NCBI RefSeq assembly: GCF_043876815.1
Contig: NZ_JBAWKA010000001.1
Location: 434,001-498,000 of the forward strand
Length of the DNA stretch: 64,000 nt
Origin: Gaetbulibacter_A sp043876815
GTDB taxonomy: Bacteria; Bacteroidota; Bacteroidia; Flavobacteriales; Flavobacteriaceae
Reading direction: 5' to 3'
Below are positions 52,801 to 62,500 of this stretch, in pieces. The notes beneath the pieces were generated by a model, which did no database searches, was not told the origin of the DNA, and was given only the letters and a program-made list of their open reading frames with translations. Made by a program: the position numbers and the translations under genes. Within the stretch, counting starts at the first letter, position 1; every line of letters starts with the position of its first letter.

Positions 52801-53179
52801 AACCTGGACAGTTAAAAACCCCGATGTCGACCCCAACGCGTTTTCCTTCATTAACTGCATGAACCATAAGATTCCACCAAGCCTCACTTAACATGGGTAC
52901 TTTTCCGTCCTTTTCTTTTGGATTTATATTTCCTATTAAGGCGCCACCAATACCAGCTGCTCTCATGGCTTCCAAATCTTTTGTGATACCTTCTTTTGAA
53001 ACATCATCTCCTATCCAATACCAATAACACCAGAGGGTATTATCTGGATTTGGAGTAATAAAACCAGATTGAATGTCAGAGAATGTAACCTGAGTTTTTT
53101 GATCAGTGCATCCAAGATTTAAAATAATATTTAGAGCGATTAAGGCTGTAGTGATATTTTTAAGAGATAAATTTCCCAT
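49889..53179 (-). CDS. GH106-like alpha-L-rhamnosidase lipoprotein
   Basis: About 1096 aa from ATG at 53179; an ATG at 53248 adds 23 residues but would bury the lipoprotein signal (ALNIILNLGC). The N-terminal region is typical of the large GH106-type family: TLWCYWYWIGDDVSKEGITKDLEAMRAAGIGGALIGNI. A beta-sandwich insert and a barrel follow, and the C-terminus is a jelly-roll-like domain (KINGIPLGTTWIYPYQLKATKAIKDGENTIEVEVVNVWRNQL). GH106 enzymes release terminal alpha-L-rhamnose, a main sugar of ulvan. It is divergent from the SusCD operon and shares its operator-like motif. Confidence 0.85.
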   Translation of the reverse strand: MGNLSLKNITTALIALNIILNLGCTDQKTQVTFSDIQSGFITPNPDNTLWCYWYWIGDDVSKEGITKDLEAMRAAGIGGALIGNINPKEKDGKVPMLSEAWWNLMVHAVNEGKRVGVDIGVFNCPGWSQSGGPWIKPEMAMRYLTYSETQVSGGENINIKLEKPTKNFQDTYVLAFPSISSEKNFLSSDNTVVSTKPSIKSVNNIIDRDTTTLASFFTGNQNYQIDFISDKNINAQSLKIIPGKKPFEVECSVFAKKDSIFKFLKSFSINRSKLDPNVGPDKYAPILIDLPETNANHFRLEFKLSSDFYNLQADEKSKKSFWDIAEIQISEGSGLAFYAQKSLGKMHPTPFPSWDTYSWEKQESLKNENYKIDTNNVLDLSDSMDNSDTLRWNAPEGQWTILRFGMTPTGTMNAPAAPQGKGYEVDKANKEFVKFHYNQFIGALLERIPDSSKSAFKYVIADSYEMGSQNWTDNYAKKFKSQFGYDPTKYLPVFSGRVVGSVEESNRFLWDLRRSIADAVAYEYVGGLKEASNEDNLKLWLENYGHWGFPSEFLMYGGQSDLVSGEFWNEGTLGDIECKAASSAAHIYGKNMVSAEAFTAANRSYVRHPAMLKKRGDWSYTEGINHFVLHLYIHQPDDKRVPGVNAWFSSEFNRHNTWFKKGKAYFDYLRRCQHLLQQGNYVADVCYFIGEDAPLMTGVRDPELPDGYDFDYINAEVILNNLQVENGRFVLPNGMSYGLMVLPPLNTMRPELLSKLESLVKQGGKIFGDPPVKSPSLQNYPESDSLVKQLASKMWGMNSSKFINYGNGTIVKNQDLEKTLSKLNIQKDVEIKDSKSVLWTHRSLPEMEIYFLTNQSDEEVSINPSFRVQGLKPQLWDPMTGEIRKLNEFSEKNGRIQVPIKFEQLQSWFIVFSNAELNQEANYTQNFPETTVVQELKNTWSVEFLNKSLGPKESVIFHELSDWTTNEDENIKYYSGTAVYKSSFNFEKDQNQEDLFIDLGNVGVMASVKINGIPLGTTWIYPYQLKATKAIKDGENTIEVEVVNVWRNQLTKDNRLNKDERSTWVLVDKFTPEEALIPSGLIGPVVIKGFNKHSKN

Positions 53180-53313
53180 TAGTTCTCGAATTAGAGGTTT
53201 TAAATTGTTAAGCTGGAACTTTGAATGACGTGTAATTTTATTGATCATCAGTGTTTAAATATTAAAAAACAGCCTGTATTTATGATAGCTTCAAATTGAA
53301 AAAGTGCTAACAT

Positions 53314-53327
53314 GATAGTACAGGACA
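53314..53327. promoter_or_regulatory. PUL operator-like motif, copy 1
   Basis: GATAGTACAGGACA, about 135 bp upstream of the GH106-like start. The left half TAGTA is kept, the right half (CAATT) is degenerate compared with the consensus TAGTA-CAGGA-TACTA. Confidence 0.4.
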
Positions 53328-53589
53328 ATTTTTCAAAATTGGTCAAATAACTTTGAACGATGTTTAGGAAAGAAGGAGTTAAAAAAGCCTAAACTAACTT
53401 AATTGGAAATCGAAGGTATAATATTTACCGGAGATTTTAAAATTTTTTTGAGGTTGCTTCATAAAGGAAAAGCCTCGCAATTCTTCTATGCTATTAATTG
53501 AAATTTTGGAATTAAATTTCGAATCGGCTACCAAATTATTTTCCGGTAAATTTTAAAAGTTTTTTCGACGTAAGTTGTAGGTTATAATG

Positions 53590-53603
53590 CTGAAATATTT
53601 CAG
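53590..53603. promoter_or_regulatory. Perfect 14-bp palindrome in the PUL control region
   Basis: CTGAAATATTTCAG is its own reverse complement and lies near the middle of the divergent control region. Possible binding site of a dimeric regulator; short AT-rich palindromes also arise by chance. Confidence 0.35.
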
Positions 53604-53723
53604 AATAATAATTTTTAACCAATCCTTGGAATTAGCTTAAAAAGACTTATTAATCGGCGCCAATTCAACATTAAAATATGAAAATTAAATGAAGCAATTT
53701 GAAAAATGTGGACGCACACACAG

Positions 53724-53739
53724 TATAGTACAGGATACT
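53724..53739. promoter_or_regulatory. PUL operator-like motif, copy 2
   Basis: TATAGTACAGGATACT, about 108 bp upstream of the susC start at 53847. Left half TAGTA, spacer CAGGA, right half TACTC. Confidence 0.5.
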
Positions 53740-53846
53740 CAATCAATATGTAATTTGTAAAATTGTTCCGTAACTAGGTAAGGTCATTGATCTTTAAAAT
53801 TTACCAACTAATAAAACTAACTTTTATGTTAACATTATTCGACCAA

Positions 53847-56800
53847 ATGAAAAAAAAGTATTTAAAGAGAGTGTCGCTCTCAAGTTTATTTTCGTTGCTT
53901 GTCTTTGTTTTTTTCAGTTTTGGGATTTCTCATTTAGAGGCTCAAAATAAAATTACAGGGAAAGTAACAAGTACAGACGGAATGCCTCTGCCAGGCGTAA
54001 ATGTAGTTCAAATGGGTACAGGCAACGGAGCAGTTACCGATTTTGATGGTAATTATGAAATTACATTGCTCTCTGGAAAGAGGACTTTGATCTTTTCATA
54101 TGTTGGGTATTTAACCAAAGAGGTGGCTATAGGGTCTAAGGACCTCGTGAACACTTCCCTTCAGGAAGATGTTGCAGCTTTAGACGAAGTTGTGGTTATT
54201 GGTTATGCTCCTGTAAGCAGAGAAAAGGTTCTTGGAGCTCTAACAACTTTGAAATCGGAATCTCTGGAAGAAGCAACACCAGTTAATGCCTTTGATGCGG
54301 CACAAGGAAAAGTTGCCGGGGTTCAAATATTATCGAATGGCGGTCCTGGAGAAGGGTTTGACGTTCGTATTCGGGGTGTATCTACATTCGGTGGTGCCGG
54401 AACCAGTCCCTTGTTTGTTGTGGATGGGCAACAATTAGACGATATCGATAACCTGAATCCAGATGATATTGCGTCGTTTGAGGTGATTAAGGATGGTGCT
54501 ACAGCAGCAGTTTATGGAGCCCAAGCAGCTAATGGTGTAGTTTTGATTACAACTAAAAAAGGAAAAGCAGGTCAATTAAGGGTGAATATCAGTACTGTAA
54601 CAGGTTACAGTCAGTTAGTTGGCGATATTCGTGTTTCAAACACGCGTCAAAGAGAATTATATGACAGGTTAAAAGTAAATGGAAGCTCCGCTGGTGCGAA
54701 CTCTATAGAACGTGATACGCTGAGCTTATTAAGAACAAATTCTTTTGACCTGCAGGATTTAGTAACACGACCGGCCGTAAGGCAACAAACCAATATTGGT
54801 GTTGTGGGTGGTACTGAAAAGATAAAGTTCTATTGGAATAGTGGTTATATGAATGAGCAAGGAGTTGCCATAGGAAGTGACTTCAAAAGGTTAACTACAG
54901 CATTGAAAGTGGATGTTAACTTCTCCGAAAAGCTTCAAGTAGGATCAAAAATAAACCTTACTTATGACGACCAAAATGGTTTAAATGAAAGCCAGGTATT
55001 TCAACAAATTGTTGAGCGTATTCCTTATTATCCGGTTTTTGAGCCGGACGGAAGTTATTCTCCGGAATTTGGAGGACGAGCGAATCCTATTGCGCAGACC
55101 TTGCGTACTATTAAATCCAGGAACTATCGTGGACAAATATTCAACTACGCACAATTGGAGTTCTTACCTAATCTGACTATTAAATCAACATTGGGTATTA
55201 ATTACAGGTTTAGAAAAATCAACCTTTTTGATCCAATTATAGTGTCAAGGCCGAATAACCCTGTGCCTACTGGTAGAGAAACCTTTGTTAATGCATACAA
55301 TATTCAGCAAGAAAATTTCTTGAACTATAAAAATAGTTGGGGCAAACATAATTTAGGTGCTTTTGCAGGAATGCAAATACAAAAAAATTACTCAGAATTA
55401 TTTAATATATCCGCTGATTTTAATAATGATTATGTTCAAACGTTCGGAAATGCGGATCCTTTAAGAGTAAGTATTCTTCCAAACACAGGTAATAGTGCAA
55501 ACTCTTTGTTCTCATTATTTGCAGGGTTTAATTATGATTTTAAAAATAAATATTTAATATCAGGTACAATCCGTCGTGATGGGTCTTCAAGATTTGGAGC
55601 TACCAACAAATACGGAAATTTCCCTTCTTTAAGTTTAGGTTGGAAAGTGAGCAAGGAATCGTTTATGAAGAAAATTAAACCTATAAACAATCTAATGCTC
55701 CGAGCTAGTTATGGAGTCGTTGGTAATGACCGGATCTCTGATTATGAATTTACAGGAGCTTATTCTGCAGGTTATATTTATAACGGTCAAGGTGGAATCG
55801 TTCCTACACGTCTAGGAAATGATGAATTGAAATGGGAGCAAACCACCTCAACCAATTTAGGTATGAGTTTAGGTATGTTCCGAAACAGATTCACGGTAGA
55901 TGTGGATATTTGGAAGAAAGAAACCACCGATCTTTTAGCTTTTGTGCCACTTCCTGAAGAATCCGGATTTGCTCAAATTCGAAGAAACGTAGGAGCTATT
56001 GATAATAAAGGGATCGATTTGGCCTTTGGTGGTACACCTATAAAGACCAAAGATTTTAGTTGGAACACAACATTTAATATTTCCTTCCAGAAGAATAAAG
56101 TAACCAAATTAGATGGAGGTACTCCTTTTGATTCGGGATTCTACAGAATTGAAGAGGGGCAACCGATAGGAAACATTTTTGGATTTGAAAATTTAGGTGT
56201 TTTCCAATATGATGAATCTAATGCTTACACAGATAACGGGACCCAATTAACGCCTAATTTCGATCAGGATGGTAATTTCGTAAACTACACTTTAGATGGC
56301 TCTGAGTATACAGGAACAGTGAACCAAATGAGAGTAGGAAATACCATCTTACAAGGTGGAGACATCATGTGGGAGGATATTGATGGCGACTTCCAAATTT
56401 CCTCGGAAGACAGACAAATAATTGGTAATGGTTTGCCATCTTATTTTGGAGGTTTCTCAAATGAGTTTAAGTTCAAAAGCTTTAGTGTAGCCTTTTTGTT
56501 CGATTATAGTTTCGGACAGGATATTTACCGACGTTGGGATGAGGCCCGAAACGATTTGAATTCAAATGGTGAAACTCCAGGTCCTGATCGTATTGAAAAT
56601 GCTTGGGTAGAACAAGGCGATGTTACCGTATATCCAAGATTAAACAGGGTGTCTCAAAACCGGTTTGCACCTAACAGCTTTTTTGTAACTAAAGGCGATT
56701 ACATTAAATTACGTTACGTCAGGTTCAATTATGATTTACCAAAATCTGTTCTTGATAAACTGAAATTTGTTAATGCGTTATCCATTAATTTAGCTGTAAA

Positions 56801-56939
56801 TAACGTGCTTACCTGGACAGATTATATCGGATTCAATCCTGAACTTGGTAATAGAGGAAACCCTTTAAATCCTGGAATAGATGGATTGCGATATCCAAAT
56901 GATCGTGAAATTATACTTGGATTGAAACTCCAGTTGTAG
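53847..56939 (+). CDS. susC: SusC/RagA-family TonB-linked outer-membrane transporter (second PUL)
   Basis: Oligosaccharide importer of the right-hand locus, 1030 aa from ATG at 53847 (MKKKYLKRVSLSS), which starts the signal peptide (cleaved after LEAQ). The ORF extends back to a TTG at 53787, and another ATG at 53826 is possible. Carboxypeptidase-D-like domain (KITGKVTSTDGMPLPGVNVVQM), TonB-box-like EVVVIGYAPVSREK, plug (RIRGVSTFGGAGTSPLFVVDG) and barrel to the terminal LGLKLQL. SusD follows 22 nt later. Its neighbours suggest a rhamnose-rich sulfated glycan such as ulvan oligomers as substrate. Confidence 0.94.
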   Translation: MKKKYLKRVSLSSLFSLLVFVFFSFGISHLEAQNKITGKVTSTDGMPLPGVNVVQMGTGNGAVTDFDGNYEITLLSGKRTLIFSYVGYLTKEVAIGSKDLVNTSLQEDVAALDEVVVIGYAPVSREKVLGALTTLKSESLEEATPVNAFDAAQGKVAGVQILSNGGPGEGFDVRIRGVSTFGGAGTSPLFVVDGQQLDDIDNLNPDDIASFEVIKDGATAAVYGAQAANGVVLITTKKGKAGQLRVNISTVTGYSQLVGDIRVSNTRQRELYDRLKVNGSSAGANSIERDTLSLLRTNSFDLQDLVTRPAVRQQTNIGVVGGTEKIKFYWNSGYMNEQGVAIGSDFKRLTTALKVDVNFSEKLQVGSKINLTYDDQNGLNESQVFQQIVERIPYYPVFEPDGSYSPEFGGRANPIAQTLRTIKSRNYRGQIFNYAQLEFLPNLTIKSTLGINYRFRKINLFDPIIVSRPNNPVPTGRETFVNAYNIQQENFLNYKNSWGKHNLGAFAGMQIQKNYSELFNISADFNNDYVQTFGNADPLRVSILPNTGNSANSLFSLFAGFNYDFKNKYLISGTIRRDGSSRFGATNKYGNFPSLSLGWKVSKESFMKKIKPINNLMLRASYGVVGNDRISDYEFTGAYSAGYIYNGQGGIVPTRLGNDELKWEQTTSTNLGMSLGMFRNRFTVDVDIWKKETTDLLAFVPLPEESGFAQIRRNVGAIDNKGIDLAFGGTPIKTKDFSWNTTFNISFQKNKVTKLDGGTPFDSGFYRIEEGQPIGNIFGFENLGVFQYDESNAYTDNGTQLTPNFDQDGNFVNYTLDGSEYTGTVNQMRVGNTILQGGDIMWEDIDGDFQISSEDRQIIGNGLPSYFGGFSNEFKFKSFSVAFLFDYSFGQDIYRRWDEARNDLNSNGETPGPDRIENAWVEQGDVTVYPRLNRVSQNRFAPNSFFVTKGDYIKLRYVRFNYDLPKSVLDKLKFVNALSINLAVNNVLTWTDYIGFNPELGNRGNPLNPGIDGLRYPNDREIILGLKLQL

Positions 56940-56961
56940 TAAAAAAATAAACAAGAAAGAT

Positions 56962-58515
56962 ATGAGACAATATAAATTTAATAAGAATATCCAGCTAGGT
57001 GTTTTAATATTCACCATTTTAGCCATCTGCTTCTCGTGCCAGAATATTTTAGATGAACAACCACAAAGTGAAATTGGTCCTAAAGATTTTTGGAAGAATA
57101 ATACGGATGCAGAATCAGGAATTATTGGGATGTATGATGCCATGCAACCAGCCTATCGAGTTGCACACTTTTTATGGGGTGAATTTCGATCTGATAGTTA
57201 TAAATTAGCCCAGGATGGTGCGCCAATTGATTACAAAGAGCTTGTTTTACAGAATATAACAAGTGGTAACAGAGAAACATTAAAATGGGACAATTTATAC
57301 GAATTGATAAATCGTGCAAATACCGCTATCAAATATATTCCTCAGATTACAGCTTATAATGAAAGCCTTTTGGCTGAGGCGCATGCGGCAAGAGCTTTCG
57401 CTTACTTTGATGCCATCAGAGTTTGGGGTTCCGTTCCATTATTCACCGAACCAACAGAATCTGTTGCGGATTTACAGAAATCAAGAACGCCCGGTGACCA
57501 GATTTTAAATGAGGTTATCATACCGGACATGTTGAAAGCGGAATCAATTATTGGTCCCCCAACAAGTGACTTTAGATTTTCAAAATCTAGCATATTATGT
57601 TTGCAAGCTGAAGTTTATATGTGGATGAAGGACTATCCTAAAGCCAAAGAAGCCATAGAAAAAATGATAGCTCTTGGAGGGCATAGTTTAGTGACTTCCG
57701 TTCAGGCGTGGCAAGATCTTTTTTCTAATACACCACAAACAGCGGATACCCCAGATGGAAGAGGAAAAATTCAAACTGGACCGGAACTTATATTTTCCAT
57801 CCGTTTTGATTTAGCTGAAGATGAAGACAATCCGGGACAAAGATTAGCGAACAGATCAGGTGTTTATAGATTATTCTATGCAGGGATTCCGAGTTTTTAT
57901 ATTTCTGATTCTTTGAATGTTAAATGGACGAGAAGATTCCCTACAGAACAGGCGGAATGGGATGCCAAATATCCTGGAGTACAGCCCGCAGTTACAACCT
58001 CAACAGGTCCGCTTTACGGAGACTGGCGTTATTTTGCAAGTCGCCAAGGTCGATTTGACGGTTTTGAGGGAAATGCTTTAGTAGCCAAATGGAATTATGA
58101 TAATTTTAGTCCGGTTCAGGATGATACAGATATTGTTCTTTACCGATATGCCGGCATGTTGTTAATGCTAGCTGAAGCAGAAAACCAGTTAAATGCAGAT
58201 GGGATCAGGGCTCTGGAAATTTTAAACCAACTGCGCTCTGCCCGTTTACTTCCTCAAGTAACTATGGCCGAGTTCGGTCTTACTCAGGAAGATCGGGAAA
58301 ACTATCTTTTAGATGAAAGACAATTTGAATTGTTAGGTGAAGGTAAAAGATGGTGGGATTTACGAAGAACTGATAAGGCAATAGAAATTTTGAACCCGAT
58401 ATTAAGTGAAATACCTGAAGCTTCTATATTAACCGAAGACAGGTTATTATTTCCGATATACTTTGAACATTTAGATGAAAATCCAAATTTATTACCGCAA
58501 AATACCGGTTATTAA
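56962..58515 (+). CDS. susD: SusD/RagB-family outer-membrane lipoprotein (second PUL)
   Basis: Complete 517-aa SusD. Lipoprotein signal with Cys at about residue 22 (ILAICFSC), N-terminal helices (ILDEQPQSEIGPKDFWKNNTDAESGIIGMYDAM), the family motif AEAHAARAFAYFDAIRVWGSVPLFTEPT, and the C-terminal RQFELLGEGKRWWDLRRTDKA. It caps the SusC barrel and binds the glycan. Next comes the fasciclin-like lipoprotein gene, 16 nt after its stop. Confidence 0.95.
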   Translation: MRQYKFNKNIQLGVLIFTILAICFSCQNILDEQPQSEIGPKDFWKNNTDAESGIIGMYDAMQPAYRVAHFLWGEFRSDSYKLAQDGAPIDYKELVLQNITSGNRETLKWDNLYELINRANTAIKYIPQITAYNESLLAEAHAARAFAYFDAIRVWGSVPLFTEPTESVADLQKSRTPGDQILNEVIIPDMLKAESIIGPPTSDFRFSKSSILCLQAEVYMWMKDYPKAKEAIEKMIALGGHSLVTSVQAWQDLFSNTPQTADTPDGRGKIQTGPELIFSIRFDLAEDEDNPGQRLANRSGVYRLFYAGIPSFYISDSLNVKWTRRFPTEQAEWDAKYPGVQPAVTTSTGPLYGDWRYFASRQGRFDGFEGNALVAKWNYDNFSPVQDDTDIVLYRYAGMLLMLAEAENQLNADGIRALEILNQLRSARLLPQVTMAEFGLTQEDRENYLLDERQFELLGEGKRWWDLRRTDKAIEILNPILSEIPEASILTEDRLLFPIYFEHLDENPNLLPQNTGY

Positions 58516-58531
58516 TTTAAAAAATATAATT

Positions 58532-59233
58532 ATGAATATTAAAGTTTTAAAATTCTCCGCAATTATAGTTCTGATACTTTCTGTATCATCTTGCGATGTC
58601 GGATTACAAGAGCAATTTGATTTCCAACCGGAGGCCGTTGAAAAAGTTCCTTTTGAAAATATTACAGCCTGGGAATTCATACAATCCAGAACCCCTCCAT
58701 TACTGGCTAATGGTAGGTATGATGCTTTAGAGTTTAATTATTTTGAAGCGGCTATCAGAAAGGCAGATATGGTAAACGAGTATAATCAAGTGGCAACAAC
58801 GGATAGAACGTATCTTATGTTAGATAACCGAGCCTTTACAGGTAATGGGAATATCATTCAGATTGTTACGGGATCATCTTCAGTTCCTGCAGGTCAAACC
58901 GCTGATGAAACTATGGATCGGGTAGATACTCCAGCGAAACTTGAGAAATTAAGAACGCTGCTGCGTTACCATATTGTTGCTTCTTATGTTCTGCAAGTTC
59001 CAACCTTGTTTCAAAGTGAAACAGATTATTTATTTCAGACCCTCATTCCCGGTGATGATGGCCTTATCGCATTCAGAAGAGATGTTATTTATCGCATAAC
59101 TGTAAATGCACCTGGAGCACCATTGCCAACCACAGCAACAAGCTGGTGGGAACAGGTTTGGGCCCATAATTACCAATTCAATAATGGTATTGGTCATGTA
59201 CTTAGAGATCCCGTAAGAAATAAACCATATTAA
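58532..59233 (+). CDS. Fasciclin-like surface lipoprotein
   Basis: 233 aa from ATG at 58532 (MNIKVLKFSAIIVLILSVSSC, lipidated Cys21); an earlier in-frame ATG at 58475 inside susD would hide the lipobox. The mature part has features of a FAS1 domain: AWEFIQSR, FNYFEAAIRKADMVNEY, TYLMLDNRAFTGNGN, and the H2-like LRTLLRYHIVASYVL. As third gene after SusCD it is probably an accessory surface glycan-binding or adhesion protein. The FAS1 call is moderate. Confidence 0.75.
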   Translation: MNIKVLKFSAIIVLILSVSSCDVGLQEQFDFQPEAVEKVPFENITAWEFIQSRTPPLLANGRYDALEFNYFEAAIRKADMVNEYNQVATTDRTYLMLDNRAFTGNGNIIQIVTGSSSVPAGQTADETMDRVDTPAKLEKLRTLLRYHIVASYVLQVPTLFQSETDYLFQTLIPGDDGLIAFRRDVIYRITVNAPGAPLPTTATSWWEQVWAHNYQFNNGIGHVLRDPVRNKPY

Positions 59234-59289
59234 AATACTAAAAATATAATACCTTTTGTAATTATTTATATTAGTATTAATTATTCAGA

Positions 59290-59330
59290 AAAGAACTCCT
59301 CTTGAATTATCAAGAGGAGTTCTTTATTTT
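59290..59330 (+). terminator. Rho-independent terminator of the susCD-fasciclin operon
   Basis: Perfect 16-bp stem (59290-59305 with 59310-59325, 4-nt loop), core GAACTCCTCTTGA, followed by a T-rich stretch. It begins 57 nt after the last gene. Confidence 0.88.
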
Positions 59331-59479
59331 AAACTGATGTTTTAAGGATAACTGTAACGTCCTGAAAACACACAGTTTAATTATCAGGAATTTCTATTGA
59401 AATAAATATGCCGATTTCTGAAAGCTTTTAAGGCCTTTTTTATCATTAAAATTCTAAAGATCGGCATTTTAATAATCAG

Positions 59480-59495
59480 GATAGAACAGGATACT
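59480..59495. promoter_or_regulatory. PUL operator-like motif, copy 3
   Basis: GATAGAACAGGATACT followed by A: left half TAGAA, spacer CAGGA, right half TACTA. About 75 bp upstream of the sulfatase-GH78 start. Confidence 0.5.
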
Positions 59496-59569
59496 ACTTG
59501 CTATCTAATGTGGTATTTTTAGCTACATTTAATTTTAAATAACCTTTTTATTTATACAACCCCATTTTT

Positions 59570-62500
59570 ATGAAATATAGTAGAATTTTATTAATTCTTG
59601 TAAGCGTCTTCTTTTGTTTGAATAGTGCTCAGGCACAACAAAAAAATCAAGAAAAAAGGCCTAATATTATATTCATACTCACCGATGACCAACGTTTTGA
59701 TGCTATTGGATATGCTGGGAATAAATTTGTTGACACACCGGAGATGGATAACCTTGCCAAGTCCGGAACCTATTTTAACAACACTATAGTGACCACACCA
59801 ATTTGCGCGGCAAGTAGAGCCAGCATTTTAACAGGATTACATGAAAGATCTCATAATTTTAATTTCCAAACAGGTAATATTCGGGAAGAATATATGGTTA
59901 ATTCTTACCCTGCTTTGCTCAAAAACCATGGATATTTTACCGGTTTTTTTGGTAAATATGGTGTTCTTTATGATCATCTTGATAAACAGTTTGACGTTTA
60001 CGAGTCCTACGACAGGAACAATAATTTTAAAGACCGACGAGGGTATTTTTATAAAACTCTTGAAAAAGATACGGTTCATTTAACTCGTTATACCGGGCAA
60101 AAAGCACTGGATTTTATTGATGCCGTGTCTGGAAAGGATAAACCATTTTGTTTGTCTTTAAGTTTTAGTGCGCCTCATGCCCATGATAGAGCTCCGGATC
60201 AATATTTTTGGCAACAGGAAACAGACCAACTACTTCAAAACACCACCATACCAGAGCCTGCATTAAATGAAGATAAGTATTTCGATGCCTTGCCTGAAAA
60301 TGTAAGAACAGGTTTTAACCGATTGCGATGGACGTGGAGATATGATACTCCAGAAAAATATCAACATAGTCTAAAGGGCTATTATCGTATGATTTCCGGT
60401 ATTGATAGGGAAATTAAAAAGATCCGTGAAAAATTAAAAGAACAGGGATTGGATGATAATACGGTAATCATCCTGATGGGTGATAATGGCTACTTTCTGG
60501 GCGAGCGGCAATTGGCCGGCAAATGGTTGATGTACGACAACTCTATTCGGGTTCCATTAATCGTATACGACCCTAGAGTCAAAAAGCATCAAGACATTAA
60601 TGACATGGCACTAAATGTTGATGTGCCTTCCACCATTGTAGATTTGGCTGGGATTCAAGCACCGGATTCATGGCAGGGGAAAAGCCTGATGCCGATCGTT
60701 AAAAAGGAAACGAATTCTCTGGAAAGAGATACGATACTTGTTGAGCACCTTTGGGATTTTAATAACATTCCTCCAAGTGAAGGAGTGAGAACTGAGGAAT
60801 GGAAGTATTTCAGATATGTGAATGATAATACAGTCGAAGAGCTTTACAATCTTAAAAATGATCCTTTAGAAACTAAGAATTTAATTGGAAAGAAAAAGTA
60901 TCAGGAGGTCGCCAAAAAATTGCGAAACAAACTTGATGAACTGATTCAGATAAATAGTAACAAATACAGAAAGCCACCATTTGATCTAACCGTTGAATTA
61001 ATAAGAGATCCTAGTGAAGGGGTTGCTATTTTAGACACCAAACCAGAATTTGGTTGGACGGTTCCGACGCTGGCAAAATACCAGTCAGGCTATCAAATTT
61101 TAGTTTCTTCTTCACTGGAGATCATTAAAAATAATAACGGTGACATTTGGGATAGCGGACGTGTGGGTTCTTCAGAGTCTACAAATGTGGAATACAAGGG
61201 GCCTAAACTAGAGGCTGGTAAAACCTACTATTGGAAAGTTAGAATTTGGGATGATGAAAACCGATTGGTTGATTATTCTAAGCCACAAAAATTTATGGTA
61301 GGGAATCCCGATAGTTATATTCAGTCTACTGAAAATAAGTTTGAAACAGATACTATAAAGCCTTTGAAGTTTGAACGAAATGACGGTATTTATTTTTTAG
61401 ATTTTGGAAAAGCTGCTTTTGCAACAATGGAGTTTAATTATAATGCTGAAACAACGCATACGCTCACAATAAGAGTAGGTGAAATGTTGGAGGATGGGAA
61501 AATAAACAGAACGCCACCAGCTAAAAGTAATATTAGATATCAGGAACTTAAAGTAGAGGTGAAGCCGGGCCTCAACCGTTATCGCATTCCAATTAAAGCA
61601 GATGAAAGAAATACCATGCCGAACAAAGCTGTTGCCTTGCCGGAAGGATTTCCAATATTGATGCCATTTAGGTATGCTGAGATTGAAGGTGCAAAGTCTC
61701 CTATTTCGGCTGATGATTTTGAGCAATTGGCCTATCACACTTTTTGGAATAATAACAGCAGTCAGTTTGAAAGCGATGATGATATTTTAAATCAGGTTTG
61801 GGATTTATGTAAATATTCTATAAAGGCCACAACCTTCAATAGATTTTATGTTGATGGAGATCGAGAGCGTATTCCTTATGAGGCGGATGCTTATATAAAC
61901 CAGCTTAGTCATTATAATACAGATCGGGAATATGCTATGGCAAGAAGAACCATAGAATATTTTATGAAACATCCTACCTGGCCAACAGAATGGCAACAGC
62001 ATGTGGCTTTATTGATTTATGAAGATTACATGTATACCGGAAATACGGAACTTATTGAGCGCTATTACGAGGCTTTAAAACATAAATCACTTTATGAATT
62101 GTCTAATCCTGATGGTTTAATCACGGCGGAAAAGGTAACTCCCGAGTTTATGTACAAACTTGGCTTTGAAGAGGGTTACAAAAAACCCTTAACAGATATA
62201 GTTGACTGGCCTTCAGCTAATTTTAATGGCAGCAAAACTAAGGGTGAGCGTGATGGTTTTGTTTTTAAGCCCTACAACACTGTAGTCAATGCTTTTTTCT
62301 ATGAAAACATGAGAATTATGGCTGAGTTTGCACACGTTTTGGGAAAAACTGATGAGGTCCTCGATTTTAATTTTAGAGCTGCTAAAGCTAAAAAAGCTTT
62401 GAATGAGCTCATGTTTGATAAAGAGCGTGGGATTTATGTTGACGGAATAGGAACAGAGCACGCTTCTTTACATGCCAACATGATGCCATTAGCATTTGGT

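Larger units (their letters stand above)
53180..53846. other. Divergent control region between the GH106-like gene and susC
   Basis: About 670 bp without a convincing gene. It contains two copies of the PUL motif (53314-53327, 53724-53739), a perfect 14-bp palindrome (53590-53603), and a 9-bp inverted pair TTTACCGGA (53424-53432) and TCCGGTAAA (53542-53550). The unusual length suggests that much of it is regulatory. No clean TAnnTTTG element was found next to either gene. Confidence 0.65.
59234..59569. other. Intergenic region with terminator and PUL motif
   Basis: 336 bp without a gene. It contains a strong terminator (59290-59330), an inverted pair ATGCCGAT (59408-59415) and ATCGGCAT (59460-59467), and the PUL motif copy 3 (59480-59495), ahead of the sulfatase-rhamnosidase gene. 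The gene therefore has its own regulated promoter. Confidence 0.65.

Noticed and set aside
53787..53846. TTG start at 53787 for the second SusC.
   Set aside because: It would put 20 residues ahead of a good signal peptide; the ATG at 53847 gives a normal SusC N-terminus.
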